From contig CALKMY010000174.1 in NCBI GenBank assembly GCA_938091275.1, positions 1-7,124 of the forward strand: a stretch of 7,124 nucleotides of DNA, in the 5' to 3' direction. Position numbers and translations under genes: made by a program. The notes under the pieces were generated by a model. The model was not told where the DNA came from. It saw nothing but the letters and a program-made list of their open reading frames with translations, and searched no databases. This document shows positions 1 through 6,388 of the stretch, piece by piece. This stretch comes from Candidatus Nanopelagicales bacterium (GTDB lineage Bacteria; Actinomycetota; Actinomycetes; S36-B12). Each line of letters starts with the position of its first letter. Position 1 is the stretch's first letter.

Positions 1-260
1 GGACGCTTGGTGAACGCGCAGAACATGATCACGATGCGGCCGTTCTCTTTCACGTGGGCGATCGTTTCCGCTCCGCTGCCGGTGAGGTCGAGGTAGGCGA
101 CCTCGTTCTCATCGAGCACCGCGAACGTGCCCGGTAGTCCCTTCGGTGAGCAGTTGACGTGCCCGTCTGCCGACATCGGCGCCGTGGCAACGAAAAACAA
201 CGGTTGCGCCGCGATCCACTCGGCTAGCCGTTCGTCGATCCCGTCGAAGACTTCCGCCAT
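1..260 (-). CDS. Pyridoxamine 5'-phosphate oxidase family protein (FMN split barrel), 3' end outside window
   Basis: Only the first 86 codons are present; the gene continues past the left edge. The N-terminus reads MAEVFDGIDERLAEWIAAQ, followed by LFFVATAP (21-28), NCSPKG (36-41) and YLDLTGSG (56-63), then IAHVKENGRIVIMFCAF (67-83). This pattern is typical of the actinobacterial PPOX/FMN-binding split-barrel family, whose members bind FMN or F420 and are often about 180-220 residues long, so a bit under half is visible. The ATG is preceded by GGGAG with a 6-base gap. The start lies 18 bp after the stop of the DUF1479 gene, and that stop (279-281) is in frame with this gene, so no earlier start is possible. 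The two genes are probably co-transcribed. Family assignment is firm. The substrate is unknown: most such proteins are uncharacterised flavin oxidoreductases, not true PNP oxidases of vitamin B6 synthesis. Confidence 0.88.
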   Translation of the reverse strand, partial: MAEVFDGIDERLAEWIAAQPLFFVATAPMSADGHVNCSPKGLPGTFAVLDENEVAYLDLTGSGAETIAHVKENGRIVIMFCAFTKR

Positions 261-278
261 CTCCTGCTCCCGTGCCGC

Positions 279-1571
279 CTAGTCCGCGATGCCGAACCCG
301 CGGCGGCCGCGGTCGCTCAACTCCCCGACCGAGAAGCGATCCGGCCATTCCCGCTCGTAATGCTCCGCCGGGAAGTCGCTCGGGCTCGACCCGGTGGCGA
401 ACGCCTCGAATGCGATCGGCGCGTACTCACGGTTGCGCGGACACCACGGGGCGGCCGGGATATACATCACGTTGCCCCAGCCTTGTTGATCGAACACCGG
501 CGCCACCCCGTGCACGAGATCACAGTGCCACCACACCGAATCGCCCGCGCGCACACTCGGGATCCCACTCAAGGCTTGCATCGGCAACTCGTGCCACTTC
601 TCGTTGATCGGGAACACCTTGTTGACCATCACGCCGCACATGTCGTCATCGTCGGTGTCGTCCAACATCGGACGCAGCAGCAGGTACGCCATCGTTTCGG
701 GGATCGGTATCGCGTGCAGGACACCTTGGTCGAAGTCCATGTCCGACAGCGCCGTCCACCCCTGGAAGGTGCGGAATGCCGAGCACATCGTCGTACCGGG
801 GTATTGGGGTCCTTCGGTTCGAAACGTCGCATCCCACGGGTCGTACTCTTCGATGGAGCCGTCGTAGACGTGACGGAAGGCGCGCTGGTAGGCCTTCGTC
901 ATCCACAAGTCCAACGTTCCTGTGTCGATGTGTGTTCCCAGGCCGGCAGAGTCCGCGCCCTCGGGACGTCGCCGAATCCGATCCGGATACAAGGAATCGC
1001 GCTCGGGGTCGAACCACTCGACATCCATCGATGTGCTCGTCCAGAGGTTGTTCATGAAGGACTGCACCGCGGCCATCCGGTCGCTTTGCCGCGCCTGCAT
1101 CTGGGCGTGCGACCAGTAGATCGGGTAGATCTCCGGGCGGGAGCCGACCGATGCGAAGAAGTCATCCCCCGATCCGCGGTAGTCCTCGAAGAAGTGGTTG
1201 CCTTCGACGTAGTCCAGGATGGACCGATCCCACTCCAACGCCTGCTCACGGTCGAAGTGGCCGCGCACCACCAAGCACCCGCGCGTCTTGACCAGGTCTC
1301 GTTGCGCTTCGGTGACGGTGCCTCGCGCGATGTCGTCGAAGTCGATCTCCGGCCAGATCGACTCCCCCGCTGCCTTCGCGGCTTCGATCACCCGCACGCG
1401 CTCGGCGATGCGCTCCTCCAGGGCCTGCGCGACCTGCTCCACAGATCGGCCGCTCGACTCGATCGACGCGCGGATGGCCGACTTGATCTCGCGGATGGCG
1501 GCCGAGAGATCGTCCGGGGTCTCCTCCCAGTGGGGCAGCGCTTCCACCGCGGGTGAAGCGGACACGGTCAT
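279..1571 (-). CDS. DUF1479 (YbiU-like) putative Fe(II)/2-oxoglutarate-dependent dioxygenase
   Basis: This 430-residue protein matches the DUF1479 family (E. coli YbiU is of similar size) over its whole length. It has a helical N-terminal part (20-70) and a double-stranded beta-helix core. LGTHIDTGTLDLWM (211-224) carries the HxD pair H214/D216. GDSVWWHCDLVHGV (343-356) offers the distal metal histidine, probably H354, with H349 the alternative. GWGNVMYIPAAPWCPRN (364-380) is a family hallmark, and R379 may help bind the 2-oxoglutarate carboxylate. The metal and cosubstrate roles are inferred from the fold; the family's reaction and substrate are not established to my knowledge. The ATG has GAGGAG five bases upstream, and an in-frame TGA lies 12 bases upstream, so the start is fixed. 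It is the first gene of a leftward pair with the PPOX-family gene and is divergent from a Gfo/Idh/MocA dehydrogenase. No sign of truncation. Confidence 0.92.
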   Translation of the reverse strand: MTVSASPAVEALPHWEETPDDLSAAIREIKSAIRASIESSGRSVEQVAQALEERIAERVRVIEAAKAAGESIWPEIDFDDIARGTVTEAQRDLVKTRGCLVVRGHFDREQALEWDRSILDYVEGNHFFEDYRGSGDDFFASVGSRPEIYPIYWSHAQMQARQSDRMAAVQSFMNNLWTSTSMDVEWFDPERDSLYPDRIRRRPEGADSAGLGTHIDTGTLDLWMTKAYQRAFRHVYDGSIEEYDPWDATFRTEGPQYPGTTMCSAFRTFQGWTALSDMDFDQGVLHAIPIPETMAYLLLRPMLDDTDDDDMCGVMVNKVFPINEKWHELPMQALSGIPSVRAGDSVWWHCDLVHGVAPVFDQQGWGNVMYIPAAPWCPRNREYAPIAFEAFATGSSPSDFPAEHYEREWPDRFSVGELSDRGRRGFGIAD

Positions 1572-1724
1572 GGCATCTCCTCACGTGCGGCGTCCACCGG
1601 GTGCCGATGCTGGTGCCGGTGCTCGTGAACCAGAGAGTAACGCGATCGAAAACCCGCGATGCGCAAAAACCGGACTCCACAACCGCTAGATTCACTCGGC
1701 ACGCCCAACCGATGAGGACGATCA
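1572..1724. promoter_or_regulatory. Divergent intergenic region between the DUF1479 and Gfo/Idh/MocA genes
   Basis: This 153-bp spacer must hold the promoters of both the leftward pair and the rightward dehydrogenase, unless one is read from elsewhere. I see no strong -35/-10 pair. TAGATT (1687-1692) is a possible rightward -10 box without a good -35. The left half, closer to the DUF1479 gene, has CACGTG (1582-1587) and a tandem 12-bp repeat (1600-1623). The middle (1641-1670) is locally richer in A runs and contains CGATCG. The Shine-Dalgarno of the dehydrogenase is GAGGA at 1714-1718. No RNA gene or small ORF is supported here. Confidence 0.5.
1600..1623. repeat. Tandem 12-bp direct repeat, 11 of 12 identical
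   Basis: GGTGCCGATGCT (1600-1611) is followed at once by GGTGCCGGTGCT (1612-1623), differing at one position. The repeat lies 29 bp upstream of the DUF1479 start, within its likely leader or promoter. It could be a pair of direct binding sites for a regulator or a chance low-complexity tract in GC-rich DNA. Only two copies are present. Confidence 0.45.
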
Positions 1725-2885
1725 ATGAACGCATCTGAGGACGCATCACCCACCGTTGCCATCGTCGGGACCGGGCAGATCGGCGCGGTGCACGTGGAGT
1801 GCGCGCGACGAGCCGGAGCAACGGTGGTGGGCCTCGTGGGTTCGAGCCCGGATCGGGCGCGAGCGAAGGCGACGGCCTGGGGCGTTCCGGTCGTCTACTC
1901 CGATCTCGAGGAGCTACTCGAGCAACCCGACATCGACGTCGTGCACATCGCGAGCCCTAACCATGTGCACGCATCCCAGGCGATCGCGGTCGCCAACGCC
2001 GGTAAGCACGTCATTTGCGAGAAGCCGATGGCGCTCGACTCCGCGAGCGCCGGCGCCATGGTCGATGCCGCGCAGGCTGCCGGGGTCGTTCATGCGACCT
2101 GCTTCAACTTTCGCTTCTATCCGCTGATGCATGAAGCACACGCCATGATGCGCTCTTGCGAGTTGGGAGAGCCACGCTTCCTCACCGGGTCATATCACCA
2201 GGATTGGTTGTTCGAGGACACCGACTGGAATTGGCGCTTGGACGCCGAGCGGGCGGGAGATCTGCGTTCGGTGGCCGACATCGGCTCGCACTGGCTGGAT
2301 CTGATGTCGTGGATCTCCGGGCGACGCGTCACGGAAGTCTGCGCGGATCTGCACACGTTCATCCCTGTGCGGTACCGACCGCACGGGGAGGTCGAGACGT
2401 TCAGCGGGGCGTCCGCAGCCGGGGGCGAACCCGTGTCGATCGACACCGACGATGCGGCCAGCGTTCTGTTGCGCCTCGAGGGAGGTGCCCGCGGCTCGTT
2501 CTCGGTGTCCCAGGTTTCGGCGGGCCGCAAGAACGATCTGCGATTCGAGCTCGCCGGATCACAGCGGGCGTTGATGTGGAGTTCGGAAGCCAGCGACACG
2601 TTGTGGATCGGTCGGCGCGGCCGCACCAGCGAGGTCCTGCTGAAAGATCCCGTGCACCTGTCCGACGAGGCACGCTCGGTGACGTTCTACCCCGGTGGTC
2701 ACGTCGAGGGGTACGCCGAAGCGTTCACCGCGTTCTTCGCGAGCGTGTACAACGACGTTGCTCGCGGTGAGCCCGCCGCTGCGCCGCGCTACCCCACTTT
2801 TGTCGACGGTTACCACGGAGCGTGCGTCGCGGACGCCATCCGGGCGAGTGCCGCCTCGGGTGCGTGGACCGAGGTTCGCTACTGA
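1725..2885 (+). CDS. Gfo/Idh/MocA family NAD(P)-dependent oxidoreductase
   Basis: This 386-residue protein has the two-domain layout of the family. The N-terminal Rossmann domain starts with VAIVGTGQIG (11-20), whose GxGxxG loop binds the dinucleotide. The conserved CEKPMALD (98-105) contains the EKP motif that contacts cofactor and active site. The C-terminal alpha/beta domain has FNFRFYP (127-133) and DIGSHWLDL (185-193), where H189 is the usual catalytic histidine and D192 a common substrate contact. Members oxidise or reduce sugars, inositols or related polyols. The sequence does not show which substrate this one uses, so a precise name would be a guess. The ATG has GAGGA six bases upstream and an in-frame TGA 12 bases upstream, which fixes the start. 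It stands alone on the plus strand, divergent from the DUF1479/PPOX pair and separated from the thiamine operon by a riboswitch leader. It may act with the divergent pair in one pathway, but that is inferred from position only. Confidence 0.94.
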   Translation: MNASEDASPTVAIVGTGQIGAVHVECARRAGATVVGLVGSSPDRARAKATAWGVPVVYSDLEELLEQPDIDVVHIASPNHVHASQAIAVANAGKHVICEKPMALDSASAGAMVDAAQAAGVVHATCFNFRFYPLMHEAHAMMRSCELGEPRFLTGSYHQDWLFEDTDWNWRLDAERAGDLRSVADIGSHWLDLMSWISGRRVTEVCADLHTFIPVRYRPHGEVETFSGASAAGGEPVSIDTDDAASVLLRLEGGARGSFSVSQVSAGRKNDLRFELAGSQRALMWSSEASDTLWIGRRGRTSEVLLKDPVHLSDEARSVTFYPGGHVEGYAEAFTAFFASVYNDVARGEPAAAPRYPTFVDGYHGACVADAIRASAASGAWTEVRY

Positions 2886-2958
2886 TGCGCGGTCCGTGCG
2901 GCGGAGTACACTCCCGTTAGACGATGCATCTGTACGTTGCTTCGCTGATAACTGAAGA
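2886..2958 (+). promoter_or_regulatory. Leader upstream of the TPP aptamer; promoter expected here
   Basis: The promoter of the thiamine operon should lie here or in the end of the preceding gene. TACACT (2907-2912) is the best -10-like hexamer, but no matching -35 stands at 16-18 bp, and GATAAC (2947-2952) is weaker. There is no clear hairpin plus T-run to end the dehydrogenase transcript, so some read-through into the riboswitch is possible. CTCCC at 2911-2915 is complementary to GGGAG of the downstream Shine-Dalgarno region, but it is RNA only if transcription starts upstream of it. Confidence 0.3.
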
Positions 2959-3055
2959 CCACCAAGGGGAGCTCACGCGATAGCGGTGGGCTGAGAGGGC
3001 AGACGCGTCTGCCGACCCGCTGAACCTGATCTGGGTAATGCCAGCGCTAGGGAGG
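2959..3055 (+). ncRNA. TPP riboswitch (THI-box) controlling the thiamine transport operon
   Basis: All conserved blocks of the TPP aptamer are present in order. GGGG (2966-2969) opens P2 and pairs with ACCC (3015-3018). P3 is GCTCAC (2971-2976) with GTGGGC (2986-2991). The invariant CTGAGA is at 2991-2996. An optional extra stem is formed by the perfect palindrome GGCAGACGCGTCTGCC (2998-3013). GAACCTGATCTGG (3022-3034), TAATGCCAGCG (3036-3046) and TAGGGA (3048-3053) complete the pyrophosphate-binding half, with one extra C (3047) before TAGGGA compared with the E. coli form. P1 is short or weak and I cannot draw it with confidence. The RNA binds thiamine pyrophosphate and shuts down the downstream genes. 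No terminator fits between aptamer and start codon, and the ribosome-binding site lies inside the aptamer's 3' end, so translational control is the simplest reading. Confidence 0.97.
3050..3055 (+). promoter_or_regulatory. Shine-Dalgarno of thiB embedded in the riboswitch 3' end
   Basis: GGGAGG sits four bases before the ATG at 3060 and shares bases with the conserved TAGGGA of the aptamer. A folded, TPP-bound aptamer would therefore be expected to hide the ribosome-binding site directly, without a separate expression platform. An in-frame TAG at 3048-3050 excludes any earlier start for the gene. Confidence 0.8.
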
Positions 3056-3059
3056 AAAC

Positions 3060-4145
3060 ATGAAGCGCATTCCCGCAGTTCTCGCCGCTACGAGCCTTGC
3101 GTCCGTTCTCGTGCTCGCCGCCTGCAGTTCCGAGACCACCGACACCGAACCCGAGGCCGCGAGCACCGCGGACCTCGCCGGTCAAACCGTTCAACTACTC
3201 ACCCACGACTCGTTCGCGCTCAGCGACGACGTCATCGCCGACTTTGAGGCATCCACAGGAGTCACCCTGGAGTTGGTGTCCGGTGGTGACGCGGGGTCGA
3301 TGGTGGCCGGAGCCATCCTGGCCGCCGGAGCGCCCACCGCCGACGTCATCTTCGGGGTGGACAACACCCTCGTGACGCGGGCCTTGGACTCCGACGTCTT
3401 CGAGGCCTACACCTCGACCGAGGCCGACGCGCTGCGCCCCGAGCTCGCCGAACGGTCCTTCGATGGACGAGTGACGCCGATCGATTTCGGCGATGTCTGC
3501 ATCAACATCGACGACACCTACTTCGCCGCCGAGGGCATCGCTCCCCCAACGACCCTTGACGATCTCACCGACCCGCAGTACCGCGACCTGCTCGTGGTTC
3601 AAGACCCTGGCACGTCGTCCCCGGGCCTCGCCTTCGCGCTGTCCACCGTGTCCCGATACGGCGACGGTTGGGTCGACTACTGGCAACAGCTGCGAGACAA
3701 CGGTGTGAAGGTCGCCGGCTCGTGGAGCGACGCCTACTACGGCGACTTCACTTTCGGTGGGGGTGGCGATCGTCCCATCGTCGTCTCGTACGCCACCAGC
3801 CCGCCGGCCGAGATCGTCTACGCCGAGGGCGAGCCGCCTGAGGTGCCCTCCACATCGGTGATGACCGATGGCTGCTACCGGCAAGTGGAGTACGCCGGGA
3901 TCCTCGCCGGGACCGACCAGCCGGAGGCCGCCGCGCTCGTCATCGACTGGCTGCTCTCCCCCGCCGTGCAAGCGGACATCCCGCTGAACATGTTCGTCTT
4001 CCCGGCACGGGACGGGACGGCCTTACCCGAGGTGTTCGAGCGCTTCGCGCCGCAGGTACCCGACGCCGAGGAGTTGTCCTCGGAGTACATCGCGGACAAC
4101 ATCGACGAGATTCTGTCTGAGTGGGGTGCCGTGATGGGCCGCTAG
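3060..4145 (+). CDS. thiB: Thiamine ABC transporter substrate-binding lipoprotein (ThiB/TbpA-like)
   Basis: This 361-residue extracytoplasmic binding protein has a lipoprotein signal peptide. After KR there is a hydrophobic core, and the lipobox LAAC places the lipidated cysteine at C22, so the protein is anchored to the outer face of the membrane. A Ser/Thr/Glu-rich linker follows (23-40). ThiB-type blocks are LTHDSF (47-52), FGVDNTLVTRAL (98-109), DPGTSSPGLAF (182-192), GSWSDAYYGDF (220-230) and VSYATSPPAEI (242-252). The SYxTSP and SWSD segments resemble those around the ligand site in E. coli TbpA. C147 and C272 are the only other cysteines and could form a disulfide. Being the first gene behind a TPP riboswitch and followed by permease and ATPase genes strongly supports thiamine, or a thiamine phosphate or precursor such as HMP, as ligand. 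Without the riboswitch the family could also suggest an iron-binding relative. Confidence 0.92.
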   Translation: MKRIPAVLAATSLASVLVLAACSSETTDTEPEAASTADLAGQTVQLLTHDSFALSDDVIADFEASTGVTLELVSGGDAGSMVAGAILAAGAPTADVIFGVDNTLVTRALDSDVFEAYTSTEADALRPELAERSFDGRVTPIDFGDVCINIDDTYFAAEGIAPPTTLDDLTDPQYRDLLVVQDPGTSSPGLAFALSTVSRYGDGWVDYWQQLRDNGVKVAGSWSDAYYGDFTFGGGGDRPIVVSYATSPPAEIVYAEGEPPEVPSTSVMTDGCYRQVEYAGILAGTDQPEAAALVIDWLLSPAVQADIPLNMFVFPARDGTALPEVFERFAPQVPDAEELSSEYIADNIDEILSEWGAVMGR

Positions 4146-4181
4146 CGCTCCTCACGCACACGTTCTGAAGCGCAGCACACG

Positions 4182-5750
4182 ATGACGGCACCGACCTGGT
4201 TGCGGTGGGCATGGATCGCGCCCGCCGGCTTCCTGCTCGCGTTCCTGGTGGTGCCGCTGGCTTCACTGGCCGGGCAAGTCCTCTCGCCAGGAACGATCGA
4301 GTACGTGTCGGACTCGCTTGCGTGGCGAGTGGCGGGACTGGCGACGGTGCAAGCACTGGCGAGCACCGCTGTTTCGCTAGTCGTCGGATTGCCCATGGCC
4401 AACGTGCTGACCCGGTATCGCTTTCCCGGACGTCGATGGGCTCTGGCTCTGGCTACCGTGCCATTCGTCCTTCCCACGGTGGTAGTCGCGTTGGCGTTTC
4501 GATCGCTGGTCGGCTCCGATCTCGGTTCGGGTTTCCTGATCGTCGTGCTTGCGCACGCGTACCTGAATATGGCGGTGGTGGTGCGGATCGTGGGTGCCCG
4601 CTGGTCCACCATCGATCCTCGACTCGATATCGCTGCGAGGACTCTGGGCGCATCACGGTGGACAGCGTTTCGCACCGTGACACTGCCTGCCCTCGGCCCG
4701 GCCATCGCATCGGCCGCGGCGATCGTGTTCGTTTTCTCCTTCACCTCGCTGGGCATCGTGCTGCTGCTCGGAGACTCCACTACCCGCACCCTCGAGTCAC
4801 TGGTGCTTCGACAAACCTCCATCCTTTTGGATTTTCAAGCCGCCGCGGTCAGCGCCGCTATCCAGGCGATCGTCGTTGGCTCGGTGTTGTGGTGGGCTGC
4901 GCGCACGCGCAACGCGATCTCCGGGGGTGCGATGCGCACCTTCCGCCTGCGACGTCCACTCGGATCGAGTCGATGGGCCGTTGGCATCGTTGTCGCGGCG
5001 ACCGTCGTCATCGTTCTCGCCCCGGTGTCCTCACTGGTGTGGTCGTCGGTGCGATCGTCGTCCGGCTTCACGATGAGTTGGTGGGCGATCTTCGCCGGTT
5101 TCGAGACGATCGACGCGGGGAGCACTCGGATCGGGTCGCCGCTTAGCGCCATGGCGCGGTCCCTGTCGTTCGCCCTCATCACCGGGCTCGTTGCAGCCGC
5201 TATCGGTGGCCTCGCCGCGATGAGTGTGCTGGCGCATCGACTCGGACGGGCCTTCGCGCTCGCGACGGCTCTGCCGCTGGGGATATCGGCGGCGACGCTG
5301 GGCCTGGGCACGATGCTGGCGTACGGGCGTCCCCCGGTGGATCTACGCGCCACCGGCCTGTTGATCCCCATCGCCCACGCTCTCATCGCCGTTCCGCTCG
5401 TCGTCGCGGTCGCCACCCCGACCCTGCGTTCCACCGATTCCCGCCTCGTGACCGTCGCCGCCACCCTCGGCGCCCGGCCGTCGCGAGCGTGGTGGACCGG
5501 CTACGGGCCGACCCTGCGGACAGTGATGATCGCGGCCGGGGGTCTTGCCTGCGCGGTGTCTCTCGGAGAGTTCGGGGCTGCCTCTTTTCTCGCTCGAGCC
5601 GACGGCCCTACGGTTCCCCTCGTGATCGCTCGACTTCTCGGTCGTCCCGGTGAAGCGTCCTTCGGGGTGGCGGCGGCTATGGCGGTCGTTCTCGTCGTCA
5701 TGACCACCACGCTGGTCGCGGCCGTCGACCGCGGAGGTCGACGATCATGA
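4182..5750 (+). CDS. thiP: Thiamine ABC transporter permease, two fused membrane domains (ThiP-like)
   Basis: This 522-residue protein has about twelve hydrophobic segments (roughly 11-33, 52-75, 86-108, 117-138, 172-196, 222-240, 265-288, 326-350, 355-380, 390-412, 448-470, 494-515) and two copies of the binding-protein-dependent permease domain. Each half has an EAA-type cytoplasmic loop that docks the ATPase: AARTLGASRWTAFRTVTLP (151-169), and a more degenerate VAATLGARPSRAWWTGYGP (425-443). E. coli ThiP and iron permeases of the SfuB type have the same fused layout and similar length. The gene starts 36 bp after the binding-protein stop in the same frame. No good Shine-Dalgarno is visible; the nearest is GAAG (4167-4170), 11 bases from the ATG, so translation may depend partly on ribosomes from the gene before. 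No in-frame start lies between the upstream TAG and this ATG. The last four bases overlap the ATPase start (ATGA). Confidence 0.94.
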   Translation: MTAPTWLRWAWIAPAGFLLAFLVVPLASLAGQVLSPGTIEYVSDSLAWRVAGLATVQALASTAVSLVVGLPMANVLTRYRFPGRRWALALATVPFVLPTVVVALAFRSLVGSDLGSGFLIVVLAHAYLNMAVVVRIVGARWSTIDPRLDIAARTLGASRWTAFRTVTLPALGPAIASAAAIVFVFSFTSLGIVLLLGDSTTRTLESLVLRQTSILLDFQAAAVSAAIQAIVVGSVLWWAARTRNAISGGAMRTFRLRRPLGSSRWAVGIVVAATVVIVLAPVSSLVWSSVRSSSGFTMSWWAIFAGFETIDAGSTRIGSPLSAMARSLSFALITGLVAAAIGGLAAMSVLAHRLGRAFALATALPLGISAATLGLGTMLAYGRPPVDLRATGLLIPIAHALIAVPLVVAVATPTLRSTDSRLVTVAATLGARPSRAWWTGYGPTLRTVMIAAGGLACAVSLGEFGAASFLARADGPTVPLVIARLLGRPGEASFGVAAAMAVVLVVMTTTLVAAVDRGGRRS

Positions 5751-6388
5751 ACGGCCACACGCTGACGTGCGAAAACCTGACCATCGGATATGAATCGGCG
5801 TTGGGAGAGCCTCTGACCTTCACGGTGCCGCCGGGGAGCGTGCTCGCCGTCGTCGGGCCGAGTGGATGCGGAAAGTCAACGCTGCTGTCCACCATCGCGG
5901 GTGTGATCCCTGCTCGCTCGGGTCGCGTTCTCATCGACGGGGTCGATGTCACGCAGTTGCCAACGCACACCCGCAAAGTGGCCATGGTTTTTCAAGAGCC
6001 GCTGTTGTTTCCGACGATGACGGTGCGCGACAACGTCGCGTACGGTCCGCGTCGATCCGGCGCATCGGCGAGTGACGCCCGGAGCACAGCAGAGGAACTC
6101 TTGAGTTGGGTGGATCTCGCGGGCCTCGGCGACCGGAACGTCGATCAACTCAGCGGTGGCCAGGCGCAACGGGTGTCCCTCGCCCGAGCGCTCGCCGCCG
6201 ACCCCGCTGTCTTATGTCTCGACGAACCGTTCAGTGCCTTGGACGCGCCACTGCGATCACGCCTGGCCGCCGACGTCCTCGCCCTGGTTCGCCGCACCGG
6301 CATTCCCGCCGTGCACGTCACCCACGACCCCGACGAGGCTGAGACGATGACCGGGAACAACTCCTCCGGGTCCATACTTTCTCTGTGA
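5747..6388 (+). CDS. thiQ: Thiamine ABC transporter ATPase (ThiQ-like), short C-terminus
   Basis: This 213-residue nucleotide-binding subunit carries every motif needed for ATP hydrolysis: Walker A GPSGCGKST (37-45), Q-loop FQEP (82-85), signature LSGGQ (135-139), Walker B VLCLDEP (155-161), D-loop SALD (163-166) and the switch histidine H193 in VTHD. It would power uptake through the two-domain permease, whose gene it overlaps by ATGA; GGAGG (5733-5737) provides its ribosome-binding site. After VTHDPDEAETM the protein ends with TGNNSSGSILSL instead of the usual ADR-type strand and the last helices. It is about 20 residues shorter than E. coli ThiQ (about 232). All catalytic parts remain, so it is probably functional. 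A recent frameshift or natural shortening at the end are both possible. The stop overlaps the GTG of the next gene. The name rests on the operon and riboswitch; sequence alone would give only an importer ATPase of the sulfate/iron/thiamine type. Confidence 0.9.
   Translation: MNGHTLTCENLTIGYESALGEPLTFTVPPGSVLAVVGPSGCGKSTLLSTIAGVIPARSGRVLIDGVDVTQLPTHTRKVAMVFQEPLLFPTMTVRDNVAYGPRRSGASASDARSTAEELLSWVDLAGLGDRNVDQLSGGQAQRVSLARALAADPAVLCLDEPFSALDAPLRSRLAADVLALVRRTGIPAVHVTHDPDEAETMTGNNSSGSILSL

Noticed and set aside
109..348. Minus-strand ORF (79 codons) spanning the DUF1479/PPOX junction
   Set aside because: It lies in a different frame from the real PPOX-family start at 260, is Arg/Gly-rich, and overlaps two clear genes.
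360..1556. Long plus-strand ORF (398 codons) opposite the DUF1479 gene
   Set aside because: It is rich in Arg, His and Val with no recognisable domain, and is fully antisense to a clear family member. Long antisense frames are common in high-GC coding DNA.
1661..1692. Possible sigma-70-like promoter for the Gfo/Idh/MocA gene (TAGATT at 1687)
   Set aside because: No acceptable -35 box at 16-18 bp, so it is mentioned only within the divergent region entry.
2156..2770. Plus-strand ORF (204 codons) within the Gfo/Idh/MocA gene
   Set aside because: Arg-rich out-of-frame shadow; the main frame has continuous family motifs.
2998..3013. Perfect 16-bp palindrome considered as a terminator or operator
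   Set aside because: It lies between CTGAGA and ACCC of the TPP aptamer, where an optional extra stem is normal, and no T-run follows.
3195..3971. Minus-strand ORF (258 codons) opposite thiB
   Set aside because: Gly/Val/Asp-rich antisense shadow of a well-supported lipoprotein gene.
4146..4181. 36-bp gap between thiB and thiP examined for a terminator or second promoter
   Set aside because: No hairpin with T-run and no -35/-10 pair is visible; it is best read as an operon spacer.
4142..4822. Minus-strand ORF (226 codons) opposite thiP
   Set aside because: Ser/Thr/Arg-rich shadow without any family pattern. The plus strand shows permease membrane segments and the first EAA loop.
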